Origin: Bog-756 sp963730685
GTDB taxonomy: Bacteria; Actinomycetota; Acidimicrobiia; Acidimicrobiales; RAAP-2
Direction: 5' to 3'
Assembly (NCBI GenBank): GCA_963730685.1
Contig: CAVSSP010000004.1
Coordinates: forward strand, 682,001 to 746,000
Length of the DNA: 64,000 bases
Both the position numbers and the translations under genes were made by a program. The notes beneath the pieces are model-generated. The model saw only the letters and a program-made list of their open reading frames with translations, ran no database searches and was not told where the DNA came from. Positions 17,827 to 26,917 of this stretch are shown piece after piece (position 1 is the first letter of the stretch; the number at the start of each line of letters is the position of its first letter).

Positions 17827-19505
17827 TTGCCAACACCGACGAGAACGAGCATGTACGACACCATCGCTGAGCAAGCCACCCTGGCCGAGGCTGGTGGCCT
17901 TGCGAAGGAGCGATCGGTCCTTCTCCTTTGGTTCCTGAGAAACGTAGTGGGTGTCGGAGAACTTGAAGCGTACGACCATGTCTGCGATGGGGACAACGAC
18001 AAGGGCATCGATGGGCTGTTCCTTGAGCGGGGTGGAGGCGAGGGAAGTCGACACCCTGGTGATCTACCAGTCCAAGTACACGCAATCTCCTGATGGCACT
18101 GTCGGTCCAACCGATGTCGACCGGCTCGCAGGGGCGGCCAACTATTTCGCAAGCAGTGCGACGCTTGCCGATCTCGTTGCTTCCGGCCCTGAGGCAACCC
18201 TTCTCCAGCTCATCGACGCACTCGGGTGGAACAGGTCCTTTCGGATCCAGAAGTGACGCTCGCAATCCGACTTGTGCTCATCACGACGGGCACCCTCAAT
18301 GGTGATGCGAAGAAGAAGGCTGATGCACTCCGCGGATTTTCGGTGAGCACTACATCGAAGTTTGGGACATCGACCGCCTCGGACCATTGGCCCTTGCAGT
18401 GCGGTCACCCAGTGTTTCTCCGAGACGATTCACATCGCCTACGATGATTCAGAGATCCTCATAACTGGTGAGGTTCCGAATCGAGTCGCAGTCCTTCCCG
18501 TCAAGGCAATGGATGTAGCGGGTTGGCCCGGGATTGAGAGTAGGCAACTATTTGCTCTTAACGTTCGACACGAACTCCGCTCCAACCGCGTCAGCAAGGC
18601 ACTGGACGGCGCAATCCATAGGCCTCCCGAGCATCGAAACTTCCTTGCGTACCACAATGGTCTCACTGTTGTGTGCGACAAATTTGTGGCAGATAGTGGA
18701 TCGATCCAGATCGAAAGACCCTCGGTCGTTAATGGAGCACAGTCGGTACTCGCATTCTGCCGCGGAGCCGAGGAGGGTCAACTTTCCGAGGATCTTCGAG
18801 TGTTCATGAAGGTGGTTGAGGTAGAGGGCCGTCCGGAGTTGGAAAGGGAAGTCGGCCGTAGGTCGAACACTCAAACGGGCGTCAATCCTAGGAACTTGAT
18901 GGCAAATCACGGTGCTAGCTGCGCCTGGAGCGGAATTTGAAGACCTTTTCACCGGCATCGTCTACGAAACTCGGCCAGACGTTATCCAACCTGACGTTGA
19001 CCTGGTAATAAGCAACGACGAGGCGGCACAACTCCTTTGCGCCGTGTTCAACGAATGGCCATGGCTTGCGGTAAAGAAGAATTCGTTGTTCGATAGCGAG
19101 AACCATCCCCATATCTTTTCGGAGCGGATTCATGCCCATCACGTTCTCTTCGCCGAGAGGGTTAAGCAAGCGGTGCAGGACCAGAAAAACGAATTCCCGG
19201 CCGTGGATCCAAACAAGCTGGCTACTGACGAGGCTCACTGCGTGCTATCTCGTAGGCCAGATCCTTCGCGAGTCAGGGATGGTACAAGACTTGCTATCTG
19301 CGACGCCGGACCAGCTTGAGGATCCGGGCCTTATTGAGGCTCTCAATGCCTTTGCATACGTTGCGGCGGTTTCACTGGGCGAGGAAATGGTGAGCAGGGT
19401 GAAGCCGATGACTTCAAGAAGGACTTCAAGAATGAGGCAATCCGTCTCCCTTGGAAATGCCGCCAAAAGGCCTACCGTCTATCAGCGAAGTTCAAGTCCC
19501 AGTAG
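17827..19505 (+). pseudogene. AIPR family abortive-infection phage-resistance protein, frame broken
   Basis: AIPR-domain protein, a family tied to abortive infection and often next to restriction-modification genes. The N-terminal part reads ERSVLLLWFLRNVVGVGE and ends near GDNDKGIDGLF, then DTLVIYQSKYTQ, reminiscent of a nuclease fold (D...QSK). The AIPR core is intact in one frame: LFALNVRHELRSNRVSKAL, NFLAYHNGLTVVCDKFV, PSVVNGAQSVLAF, and RRSNTQTGVNPRNLMAN. The C-terminus ends RLPWKCRQKAYRLSAKFKSQ at TAG 19505. Frameshifts fall near 18040, 18240, 18350, 18910, 19245 and 19400. Start is TTG 17827 or ATG 17851. It lies 175 bp after the nuclease on the same strand. Confidence 0.8.
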
Positions 19506-19507
19506 CG

Positions 19508-19654
19508 ATGACGTCCATTCGAGCCAATGTGATGCGCAGAGAGGTCAGTCGAGAGATCGGCCGGGAGGCGCCAGCAACGGTTGGCGGGAACCGGTGGCGA
19601 TATTCCCGGCCGGAACTCACGCTAACGATACTCAGCGTGGTTGAGGCGTCATAG
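19508..19654 (+). CDS. Possible small protein after the AIPR gene
   Basis: A 48-residue frame (MTSIRANVMRREVSREIGRE...) begins 2 nt after the AIPR stop and overlaps the convergent NERD gene end. It is basic, with a helical start, and has no family that I know. Proximity suggests coupling, but given the frame damage around it, it could equally be a remnant or chance. Confidence 0.25.
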   Translation: MTSIRANVMRREVSREIGREAPATVGGNRWRYSRPELTLTILSVVEAS

Positions 19655-20447
19655 TGCGGAAGCATCGGAGTCGTACTGCCGAACCTGCGGCGTAGCCGTG
19701 ACCCTCGGTCGTTCCACCGACGGACAAGCGTGCTTCAATCGTCCTCGTAACGGATTCCACCAGGGTTCGCTCAAATGCAGAACGGTTGAGTTGTTGGAGC
19801 CACTTCCTCCGGCAACGCCCCTCGGCGACGAACACGCCGTCCACCTCAGCCCAGCCCTGGGTGAGACTCGGCGCCCCGGCACCCCAGAGAACGACGACCG
19901 GATGGACGACCACGTCGAAGCGCTCCGGACCGTAGCGGAGCAGGCCTTCTATCTTGTGAGCACCATCGTGGGCCTGGAGTAACGGGTCACGCTCCTCTGG
20001 TCCGACGATTCCCTCGCGATCAACAAGCCAGGGGACTGAGGTCCATTTGGACTCAAGAGCAAAGATCCCGCGAGGCCCGACCAAGACGTGGTCGACGTCG
20101 CCGTGGCCACGAAAGTAGAGACCATTGACGAGTCGCCAGCCCTTCCAACGGCGTCTTCGGTTCAGAACGGCTTCCGCCGTCAGCTCTTCGCCGATCTTGC
20201 CCAGGTAGCGACTGTGGGTACCCGTTGTGAGATGGAGTGTCCACGCTGTCGCACCGAGCATCGCCGTCATAAAAATTCCAAGCTCGAAAGTGCGCATCCA
20301 GAGAGGCATCGGCAGTAGGAAGAGGAACGCCACCACGGCCACGCCTACCAGGAGACGAACGAACAGTATCGAGCTGTTCTTAGCCGCCGCATGCCTCCAG
20401 GCAAGCCGCAACTCCTGCCGCGCATGTTCTCCAGGACGGTTCTTCAT
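19632..20447 (-). CDS. NERD-domain membrane protein
   Basis: Nuclease-related (NERD) domain protein with two membrane helices near the N-terminus (ILFVRLLVGVAVVAFLFLLP and a second at LGIFMTAMLGATAWTLHL). The NERD core is clear: GKIGEELTAEAVLN, GDVDHVLVGPRGIFALESKW, with D...ExK as in PD-(D/E)XK-like folds. The frame runs open to 20795, but the upstream part reads as noise and overlaps the Pycsar start. I favour ATG 20447, with GGAG 6 nt before it; 20465 or 20495 are possible. It is divergent from the Pycsar operon and shares the SOS-box region, which suggests a defence or DNA-damage role. That is inference. Confidence 0.8.
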   Translation of the reverse strand: MKNRPGEHARQELRLAWRHAAAKNSSILFVRLLVGVAVVAFLFLLPMPLWMRTFELGIFMTAMLGATAWTLHLTTGTHSRYLGKIGEELTAEAVLNRRRRWKGWRLVNGLYFRGHGDVDHVLVGPRGIFALESKWTSVPWLVDREGIVGPEERDPLLQAHDGAHKIEGLLRYGPERFDVVVHPVVVLWGAGAPSLTQGWAEVDGVFVAEGRCRRKWLQQLNRSAFERTLVESVTRTIEARLSVGGTTEGHGYAAGSAVRLRCFRTMTPQPR

Positions 20448-20787
20448 CGCCAACTCCATCGGCATTGCGCTTGATGCACTGAAGGAGTCGAGCACCTCAG
20501 CGGCATGGACCCCCGAGGAATGGCCGGTTACTACACCGCGGCGGCCAAACCTCTCGAAGTCCGTGAAGGCCGCCGCCGGGTGACCGAGAATTGTCGTGTC
20601 CGACTCGAAGGGCTGGTGTCCACGAGCGGAGATTCTCTGCCTACGTAGTTTGGGTCCAGAATTGCGAACACGTGTTCGCTGTGATTGCGGCACATCTTCG
20701 CTGATACACCCCGGGTGCATGGTGGGGTCTTCCCGTTGACGCCAGCAGGGAACGTTGAGATGGAATTCACAGCGACAGGAGTACGAA
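20448..20787. other. 340-bp divergent region between NERD and Pycsar genes
   Basis: No convincing gene here, although the NERD frame stays open through it. It holds the palindromic SOS box at 20664-20679 and, just before the first cyclase, AGGAG 7 nt upstream of ATG 20788. No clear -35/-10 pair with good spacing is visible on either strand. Confidence 0.6.
20664..20679. promoter_or_regulatory. SOS (LexA) box between NERD gene and Pycsar operon
   Basis: GCGAACACGTGTTCGC, a perfect 16-bp palindrome that contains CGAAC-N4-GTTCG. It lies 108 nt before the first cyclase start and about 217 nt before the NERD start, so it may serve either or both. It shares its outer bases (GCGAAC...GTTCGC) with the box at 14973-14992. 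LexA binding is inferred from the established consensus. Confidence 0.72.
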
Positions 20788-21717
20788 ATGGCCACTGACC
20801 TTCAAGCATTGCTCGACGCCCTGGGGGAACACGTCAAAGGCGAGATGGCGGTGAACCCGGAGATCATCGACAAGGGCGACGATCTCGACGTCGACGCCCT
20901 ACCGATCGCTGCTCGCAAATGGCACTTGCTGACCGAGGGCGTCGCTGTCGTAGCTGATCTCAAAGGCTCCACAAACCTAGGCGTTGGCAAACATGCCGCT
21001 TCCACGGCAGCCATTTATGAGGCTGCGACCGGCGGCCTCACGCAGATCTTCAACGACTTCGAAGCCGATTTCGTCGCGATTCAGGGCGACGGAGCTTTCG
21101 GGCTCTTCTGGGGTGAAAAGCGTATGGAGCGAGCCATCTGTGCCGGAATCACCGTTAAGACATTCAGTGAGAAGGAACTGGTACCCCGACTGGAGGGAAA
21201 GTGGCCGGAATTGCCTGCCACAGGCTTCAAGCTGGGGATGGCGGTCAGCAAATTGCTAGTCAAGCGAATTGGAGTTCCTCGTACAGCACATCAAGAGCCG
21301 GTGTGGGCAGGTAAGGCCGTCAACTACGCCGCCAAGTGTGCCCAACAGGCGGATGCTCACGAGATGATCGTGACTGGTTCAATCTGGGATTTCGTCGAAG
21401 GTAGTGACTACTTGGCCGTCACCTGCCCGTGCGGAACCGGACCTAGTGACACGCTGTGGAGCGATGTCGTAATCGACAAGATCCACGAAGGCGATGGCGA
21501 GCGAGCTGGCCGGAAACTCACTTCGATGTGGTGTGCCGTACACGGATCCGAATACTGCGAGGCGATCCTCAATGGTGAGACAGCGCGTCCCGAGGCGGAG
21601 CAGATAACAGAGAGCTTGCAGAAGTCCCAGCGAGAAAACGCATTTCGTCTGGCGCAGCGCCGCATCCGGGATGACAAGCGCAATATCCGTCGGGGTCTGG
21701 CAATGAAGAATCATTGA
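20788..21717 (+). CDS. Pycsar nucleotide cyclase, first copy
   Basis: Class III nucleotidyl cyclase, 309 residues, expected to make a cyclic nucleotide (cCMP or cUMP in characterised Pycsar systems) upon phage infection. The two metal-binding aspartates are visible: D57 in VVADLKGSTNLG and D101 in FVAIQGDGAFGLFWG. The transition-state asparagine is N179 in VWAGKAVNYAAKC, with lysine (K183) where class III enzymes usually have arginine. A Cys/His-rich C-terminal module (TCPCGTG; MWCAVHGSEYC) may bind zinc. ATG 20788 has AGGAG 7 nt upstream. The stop overlaps the possible TTG start of the effector gene. Base choice (C or U) cannot be read from the sequence by eye. Confidence 0.85.
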   Translation: MATDLQALLDALGEHVKGEMAVNPEIIDKGDDLDVDALPIAARKWHLLTEGVAVVADLKGSTNLGVGKHAASTAAIYEAATGGLTQIFNDFEADFVAIQGDGAFGLFWGEKRMERAICAGITVKTFSEKELVPRLEGKWPELPATGFKLGMAVSKLLVKRIGVPRTAHQEPVWAGKAVNYAAKCAQQADAHEMIVTGSIWDFVEGSDYLAVTCPCGTGPSDTLWSDVVIDKIHEGDGERAGRKLTSMWCAVHGSEYCEAILNGETARPEAEQITESLQKSQRENAFRLAQRRIRDDKRNIRRGLAMKNH

Positions 21718-22306
21718 GTTCTGAGTTCGCGGGTGAAAGGGAGAGCGTGAATCAACCGGAGGATGGTGGTCGCTACAGGGAGGCACTTCTCGCTGAGACG
21801 CGGGAGGAACTCCAGAAGGCTGATGCCAAGGCCTCGATACTGCTTGCTGCAACCGGAATTGCGTTCAGTGCCTTGCTGGCTGCGGCTGGCGCAGGAACTT
21901 GGTCTCCAGAAAAGTTGCACCACGGCGATGCAAGGCTTGCCATCTGGTGTTCCCTGGCCCTTGCTCTTGCAGGGGTCTGCATCCTGGGCGGTGCGGTCAT
22001 CCCGCGTCTCAGGGCCAGAACAATGGACAGGGAGAAGCTCCACTACTTCGGTAACGTCCGAGCATTTTGGCCCACCCTCTGGCCCCTCAGGCACCGGAAG
22101 CAACGCCGCGACGAGGGACGACTTGCATTTGAGACTGCTCTTAAGAATGCATCGACTAAGGAAATTATGAAGCACGTCTGGATGACCAAATCTGGTTTCT
22201 TGGTCGCATCGCATTTCGAAAGTACCGACTCGTCACTGTCAGCATGTGGGTATTCGCGATCTCGATAGTGCTAGCGGTGGTTGGCCTACTCCTGGAGCGG
22301 TTCTGA
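21714..22306 (+). pseudogene. Pycsar membrane effector (PycTM-like), one frameshift near the end
   Basis: Membrane effector of the Pycsar type, which in studied systems is opened by the cyclic nucleotide and damages the inner membrane. The N-terminal helix ETREELQKADAKASILLAAT is the family hallmark, followed by membrane segments at about residues 43-60 and 76-96. Near 22182 the frame breaks: one extra G in a GG run restores DDQIWFLGRIAFRKYR and a last membrane helix (MWVFAISIVLAVVGLLLERF) to TGA 22306, overlapping the next start by one base. As printed, the frame ends at 22268 without that helix. Start is TTG 21714 (overlap) or GTG 21747 (AAGGGAG 4 nt upstream). Confidence 0.82.
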
Positions 22307-23004
22307 TGACACTCAAGGATGAGATAACTACCGAAGTCACCAAGATCTTTGCTGATAAGTGGGAGACCCGCGACGGAACAAAGGTCCCCGAGGCAGACAA
22401 TCTCAGGCTGGGGAACGACGCCGTCAAGATGGAGGGCGCGATCCTCTACGCAGATCTAGCCGGATCGACCGCCATGGTCGATGGGCACAAGAAGTCGTTC
22501 TCTGCTGAGATCTACAAGACCTACTTGTATGCGGCTGCCCGAATCATTCGTTCGCAGGGCGGTGTCGTCGTGGCATACGACGGTGATCGAGTCATGGCGG
22601 TATTCATCGGTGGCAGCAAGAACACTTCGGCTGTTCGATGTGCACTCAAGATCAATTGGGCGGTCAAGAACATCGTGCAACCCCTGAAGGACAAGCAATA
22701 CCCAGATAACAAGCTCAAGATTCGACACGTAGTTGGGGTGGACACTGGCGAGATGTGGGTGGCTCGAACTGGCGTTCGTGGAGCTAACGATCTCGTATGG
22801 GTAGGTACTGCTGCCAACCACGCGGCAAAACTCACTGAGCTGGATGCCTCCCACTCAACACGCATTACCCATCGGGTCTACGACCACATGCACGACAAGG
22901 TAAAGCTCGCGTCTTCCGGCCACAACATGTGGGAGGCCAGGAGGTGGACGGACATGAATGATCTATCGATTTACAGGTCGACCTACTGGATACCGATCGC
23001 TTGA
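22306..23004 (+). CDS. Pycsar nucleotide cyclase, second copy
   Basis: A second class III cyclase, 232 residues, starting at the last base of the effector stop (TGATG). Metal aspartates are D50 in ILYADLAGSTAMVDG and D94 in AYDGDRVMAVFIGG; the conserved asparagine is N171 in VWVGTAANHAAKL, again followed by lysine instead of arginine (K175). It lacks the Cys/His module of the first cyclase. This compact form matches typical single Pycsar cyclases better than the first copy does. The two are clearly different proteins, not a recent duplication. Whether both make the same nucleotide is unknown. Confidence 0.85.
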   Translation: MTLKDEITTEVTKIFADKWETRDGTKVPEADNLRLGNDAVKMEGAILYADLAGSTAMVDGHKKSFSAEIYKTYLYAAARIIRSQGGVVVAYDGDRVMAVFIGGSKNTSAVRCALKINWAVKNIVQPLKDKQYPDNKLKIRHVVGVDTGEMWVARTGVRGANDLVWVGTAANHAAKLTELDASHSTRITHRVYDHMHDKVKLASSGHNMWEARRWTDMNDLSIYRSTYWIPIA

Positions 23005-23395
23005 CAACGGCCAAACCGATTGCCGGTCCTGGATCGTCAACTCGTCCCTCGGCGTGCCTCCGTCCACTTCCGCAAGAAGGCTCTATTCATTTCCGAGAGT
23101 TCATAGATGGGCACCCCTCGATTGCGGTGCGGCCGCCAGGCAGCACCGCCGTCAAATCTCAGCACCGAGTCGACCCAGCACCAGACGCGTCGATGCCCAC
23201 CTACACAGAGAGAGTGCGGGAGGGCATCGGGCTAGCCATTTGCGCAGGGTGATCAACCCGTGCCCCCTCCATCGGCAGGACAGGCCTAAGTCTGGACGGG
23301 CCGAAAGTCCTAACTTCTGCGCGATTCGTGTGCCGGACCCGGAGCCGCAGGTGAATGGTCAGTAGATCAAGTGAGTTGGCAGCATTCCCACCTAG
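23005..23395. other. 391-bp gap after the Pycsar operon
   Basis: No gene, terminator with a T run, or repeat that I can support. Short open stretches exist on the plus strand but none has a ribosome site or a recognisable sequence. It may hold a decayed gene. Confidence 0.5.
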
Positions 23396-24163
23396 TCATT
23401 GTTCTGGGAGTTCGGCAGTGATCACTTGATATCCAAATTCACGGGCGACTGAATCAAGATAATCAAGATTTGTCGCGAACCACTCTCGACCCGTCACGAC
23501 GCCATCCGCTCTGGCGTGACCTGCCGATTCGAGGAGCCGATGTAGCGTTTGCTCGATCTGGGCTGGCGACTGGGTGTCTGAATGGTAGGCGCGGAGAATC
23601 ACCGGGTCTTCAGGCATACTCGTACCCCTGGCCTGTTCAAGAACACGGGTGCGAATAAAGCGATCGGTCTTTCCGACCTTCATCCAGAACCGGTCCGGAT
23701 CTGCCTTGACGGGAGTGCGGTAGTACACGGGGAAGGTGTAAACGTAGACCCCTGACGTTTGCTCAATGCTTTCGGCCAGCTTGTCTGAGGCCTGGCCCAG
23801 TTCAGCTGTCTCAGCCTGAACTGCATGCTCATTGGTCGTTCTATTGTCAAGTCTTTCACGAAGGCGAAGGAGATGACTCTCCGCTGCCTCGCTTAGTTCG
23901 GGGTTGTCGCGGAGTAACCCACCGACGCTCCTACCGGCCATGGTGGCGACACTCGGGCCATTTGGGATGACACCATCAAGGATCGCCCTTATCGTCGCTC
24001 GCGAGTTGGCTACGGCGCCGGGGCCAGACCCTCCTCCACGAGCGACGAGGTCAGAGTTGCTTGTAACTCCTTGCTCCATGAGGCCGAAGACTCGCCCAAG
24101 GTTGCCCGCGTTGTGCCCCAATGCCGCTCGTAGCTCGTCGCGAATTGCTGCTGGCGGCAGCAT
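23396..24163 (-). CDS. GIY-YIG-type (T5orf172-like) nuclease-domain protein
   Basis: About 255 residues. The C-terminal half resembles the GIY-YIG/T5orf172 fold: GVYVYTFPVYYR, then FWMKVGKTDRFIRTRVLEQA (the KVGKT-R core), AYHSDTQSPAQIEQTLHRLL with the conserved glutamate region, and TGREWF. The N-terminal half is helical and of unknown kind (ELRAALGHNAGNLGRVFGLM). I start at ATG 24163 (GAGGA 6 nt upstream); ATG 24181 is possible. It faces away from the UvrD-like helicase across about 300 bp. In defence islands such domains act as nucleases; here that is inferred from family and place. Confidence 0.75.
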   Translation of the reverse strand: MLPPAAIRDELRAALGHNAGNLGRVFGLMEQGVTSNSDLVARGGGSGPGAVANSRATIRAILDGVIPNGPSVATMAGRSVGGLLRDNPELSEAAESHLLRLRERLDNRTTNEHAVQAETAELGQASDKLAESIEQTSGVYVYTFPVYYRTPVKADPDRFWMKVGKTDRFIRTRVLEQARGTSMPEDPVILRAYHSDTQSPAQIEQTLHRLLESAGHARADGVVTGREWFATNLDYLDSVAREFGYQVITAELPEQ

Positions 24164-24460
24164 TGGATCGTCCTCGGTCATCGTGGAGCCAAGCTGCGTG
24201 CGTATGCATTCATGGGGAGCCCGCCTTCGATCCGTCTGAGCCGCCAAATCTAGCCCCGATGATCAATCTAGAAGATCTCGGGGCCGACGCCGCCTTGGCA
24301 GTTCCAGTTTTCGGGCATGCCAGTTGATGAGGTCGCAGACCTCCGGGTTGACATGTCGAAGCGCTTGAGCCGTCTCCAAGGTGCTTGAATCTGTCAACAG
24401 CTGACGCGCATGGGGCCCTTGGGTCTCGCAGTAGACCATGAGACAATTGGTCAAGTAAAG

Positions 24461-26403
24461 ATGGGTCGATGCAAGCCAATGAAATGGGACGACGGAATTG
24501 AAGGACCGCACAGAGACATAGCTGGCTCGAAGTCCGAGAGGATTGGAGTGTTGGCGGGCCCCGGCACTGGTAAGACCAGTTTCGGCCTGATGAGGCGTGT
24601 AGTGCGGCTTCTCGAGGAAGGTGTTCCGGGTGACCGGATCCTGCTCATCTCATTCACTCGGGTAGCGGCGGCGGACCTTCGCGACAAAGTTGGCAACCTC
24701 GATGTCCCTGGTGTCGAGGACGTCAAGGCGATGACATTGCATGGGTACTGCTTTGGATTGCTCCAGCGCGACTCCGTCCTCGCGATCACCGGCCGACGCC
24801 CAAGGGTCCTGTTGGACCACGAAGTAGATCTAATGCTCCGTGATATTGCCGGTGACTTCGGGAATCTCCATGAGAGGCGACGGAGGCTTGAGGCGTATGT
24901 CGCCGGGTGGGCGCGCAATGTCGGCGAGCATCCTGGCCTCGCTACAGATGGCGAAGACCTTGCGTTTCAACATGCCGTCGATCGGTGGCTTCGGGAGCAC
25001 GGCGCCATGCTCATCGGAGAAGTGGTGCCAGAGGCATACAAGTACCTGTCCCAGAACCCCGCTGGGGATGAGTTGGGTGCCTTCGATCACATAGTCGTCG
25101 ACGAGTACCAAGATCTCAACGCGCTCGAACAGAGTCTTCTGGATGTCTTGGCAGCTGATGCGAGCCTCTGTGTCGCCGGAGACGATGATCAGTCCATCTA
25201 CAGCGTTCGGTATGCGAACCCAGATGGGATCCACGAATTCATGGATCGTGCGGAGGTGGAGGAGTACGCGATCGATATTTGTGGACGTTGCCCGTCAACA
25301 ATTTTGGCAATGGCCAATTCGCTTATTGGGCAAGCGCCTGGCCGGGCTGATCGCGTACTTCTCCTCGAGACGAGTCGGAGCCCGGCGTCGTCAATATCGT
25401 GCAGTGGAAGGACATCCAGACCGAGGCGGATGGGATTGCAAGCGCGATTGCTCAAGATGTCGCTTCAGGCCGTTTGGACCCCGGGGAGATCCTGGTCCTC
25501 ACCAACTGGAGGAAGGTCGGAGAGGCCATTCGTCAGCGGCTCAAGGAAGTAGGAATCCCGGTTCGTTCGTTCTTCACGGAGGAGGAGTTGAGCTCGGATG
25601 AGGCCAAGACTGCTTTGGCCCTCCTGCGCTTGGCAGCTGATGAGAATGACATGCCGGCCATGCGGGTACTACTCAGCCTCGGCGATGGAGCCGGAAGGAC
25701 AGCTGCCTACCAGCGCTTGTTGAAGTACTGCCGGGCAAACGCCGTTACTCCGACACAGGTCCTCTCGCGGTTGCACGGAGGAGAGAAGATTGCGGGCCTA
25801 AATGTTCCAGCCCTCATCAAGCGATTCGGCAACGCAATGATTCGCGTGGAGCAACTGAGGGAACTTGAATTGGCCGAGCTTGTTGATGCTCTGTTTCCCG
25901 ATGGTCAAGAAGAGACGACTGACCTTCGCGAGGCGGCCCTCGACGGTCTGGCAGAGATTGAGTCTGTTGGTGAGTTGGCTGGGAAGGTCGTCGGGGCGAT
26001 CACGCAGGACGATGTTCCTCAGAGCCCTGATTTCGTCAGAGTCATGAGCCTTCATAAGTCGAAGGGCCTCACGAGCAAGAGTGTCTACGTCGCTGGCGCA
26101 ATTCATGGTGTCCTTCCCACGCTTGTGAGCGATGTTCCTGAGGAGGAAGCTCTCGCCATGATGGAAGGACGGCGCTTGTTTTACGTGGCCGTCACGCGGG
26201 CTGCCTCGGAGCTCACGATTTCAAGCGTTACGTCGGTGGATCTTGCCGATGCCAGCCAGCGCCTAATCAGGTACGACAAGGCAACTACTCACATGGAAGG
26301 GGGCAGGCTAGTGGTCAAGGCAATCGCCAGCCCGTACTTGGCAGAACTGGGCCCAGCCGCGCCGGAACCAGTCCGCGGCGTGGATTGGCTTGGAGACCGC
26401 TAG
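24461..26403 (+). pseudogene. UvrD/Rep-like superfamily 1 DNA helicase, one frameshift
   Basis: ATP-dependent DNA helicase of the UvrD family, about 645 residues when joined. Motif I is VLAGPGTGKT, motif Ia ILLISFTRVAAADL, motif II HIVVDEYQDLN, and motif III CVAGDDDQSIYSVR. After a break near 25385 come LDPGEILVLTNWRK, motif V VRVMSLHKSKGLTSK and motif VI RRLFYVAVTRAASEL. One base near 25385 rejoins the frames (ETRSEPGVVNIVQW), so the gene may be whole in the organism. Start is ATG 24461 or 24479. It is compact, without the extra domains of long UvrD proteins. It lies opposite a GIY-YIG-type protein; a two-gene defence unit is possible. Confidence 0.87.
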
Positions 26404-26482
26404 GCGCCGCAACGTGCGCGGCTGGTTCCGATACCCGGTCGAAGGGCTGTCCGAAGTCCGGAGGTGGATCTATACCTAGAGG

Positions 26483-26917
26483 TCATTCGTACTCCCAGCC
26501 TCGCCTTGGCCTTAGCTTTACGCCTGCTTTGGTAAGGGCCTTGTGAACGGTGTCGCCGGCAACGCCAAGCTCCTTGGCGATTGAGATCACCGGCATGCCG
26601 CTTTGGTAGCTCTGGATGGCCTGCTGGAGTCGCTTTCCCTCAACCAATCGGTAGCGACGAGCCACGCCTTGGCGGTCAAGATCGTTCGAGATCGTTCTCC
26701 GGTGCCTTCCAAAGCGTTCGCTGAGTTCGGAGAGAGTTGCCCCGGCTAGGTAGGCCTCAGCCATCTCATCCAGCTGGCCTTCCCGAAGCCGCCGCTGAAC
26801 CTTCCTCGGGGACTTGGAAACAAGTGTTGCGACCTCCAAAAGGGGAACCTCAAGGACCCTTTCGATCCGTTTCCCCTGGTCAGCGTGGTTTGAGTAGCGT
26901 CCCAGCACCTCCACCAC
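26483..26917 (-). CDS. Double helix-turn-helix protein (recombinase-type DNA-binding)
   Basis: 144 residues with two resolvase-like helix-turn-helix units: MAEAYLAGATLSELSERFG, and LQQAIQSYQSGMPVISIAKELGV shortened here to its start and end (LQQAIQSY, IAKELGV). Proteins like this occur beside integrases and insertion sequences in actinobacteria, either as regulators or as leftover ends of serine recombinases. The GTG start at 26917 is only a frame opening; no good ribosome site is seen. It may mark the right side of the island, since genes beyond it look chromosomal. Confidence 0.65.
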   Translation of the reverse strand: MVEVLGRYSNHADQGKRIERVLEVPLLEVATLVSKSPRKVQRRLREGQLDEMAEAYLAGATLSELSERFGRHRRTISNDLDRQGVARRYRLVEGKRLQQAIQSYQSGMPVISIAKELGVAGDTVHKALTKAGVKLRPRRGWEYE

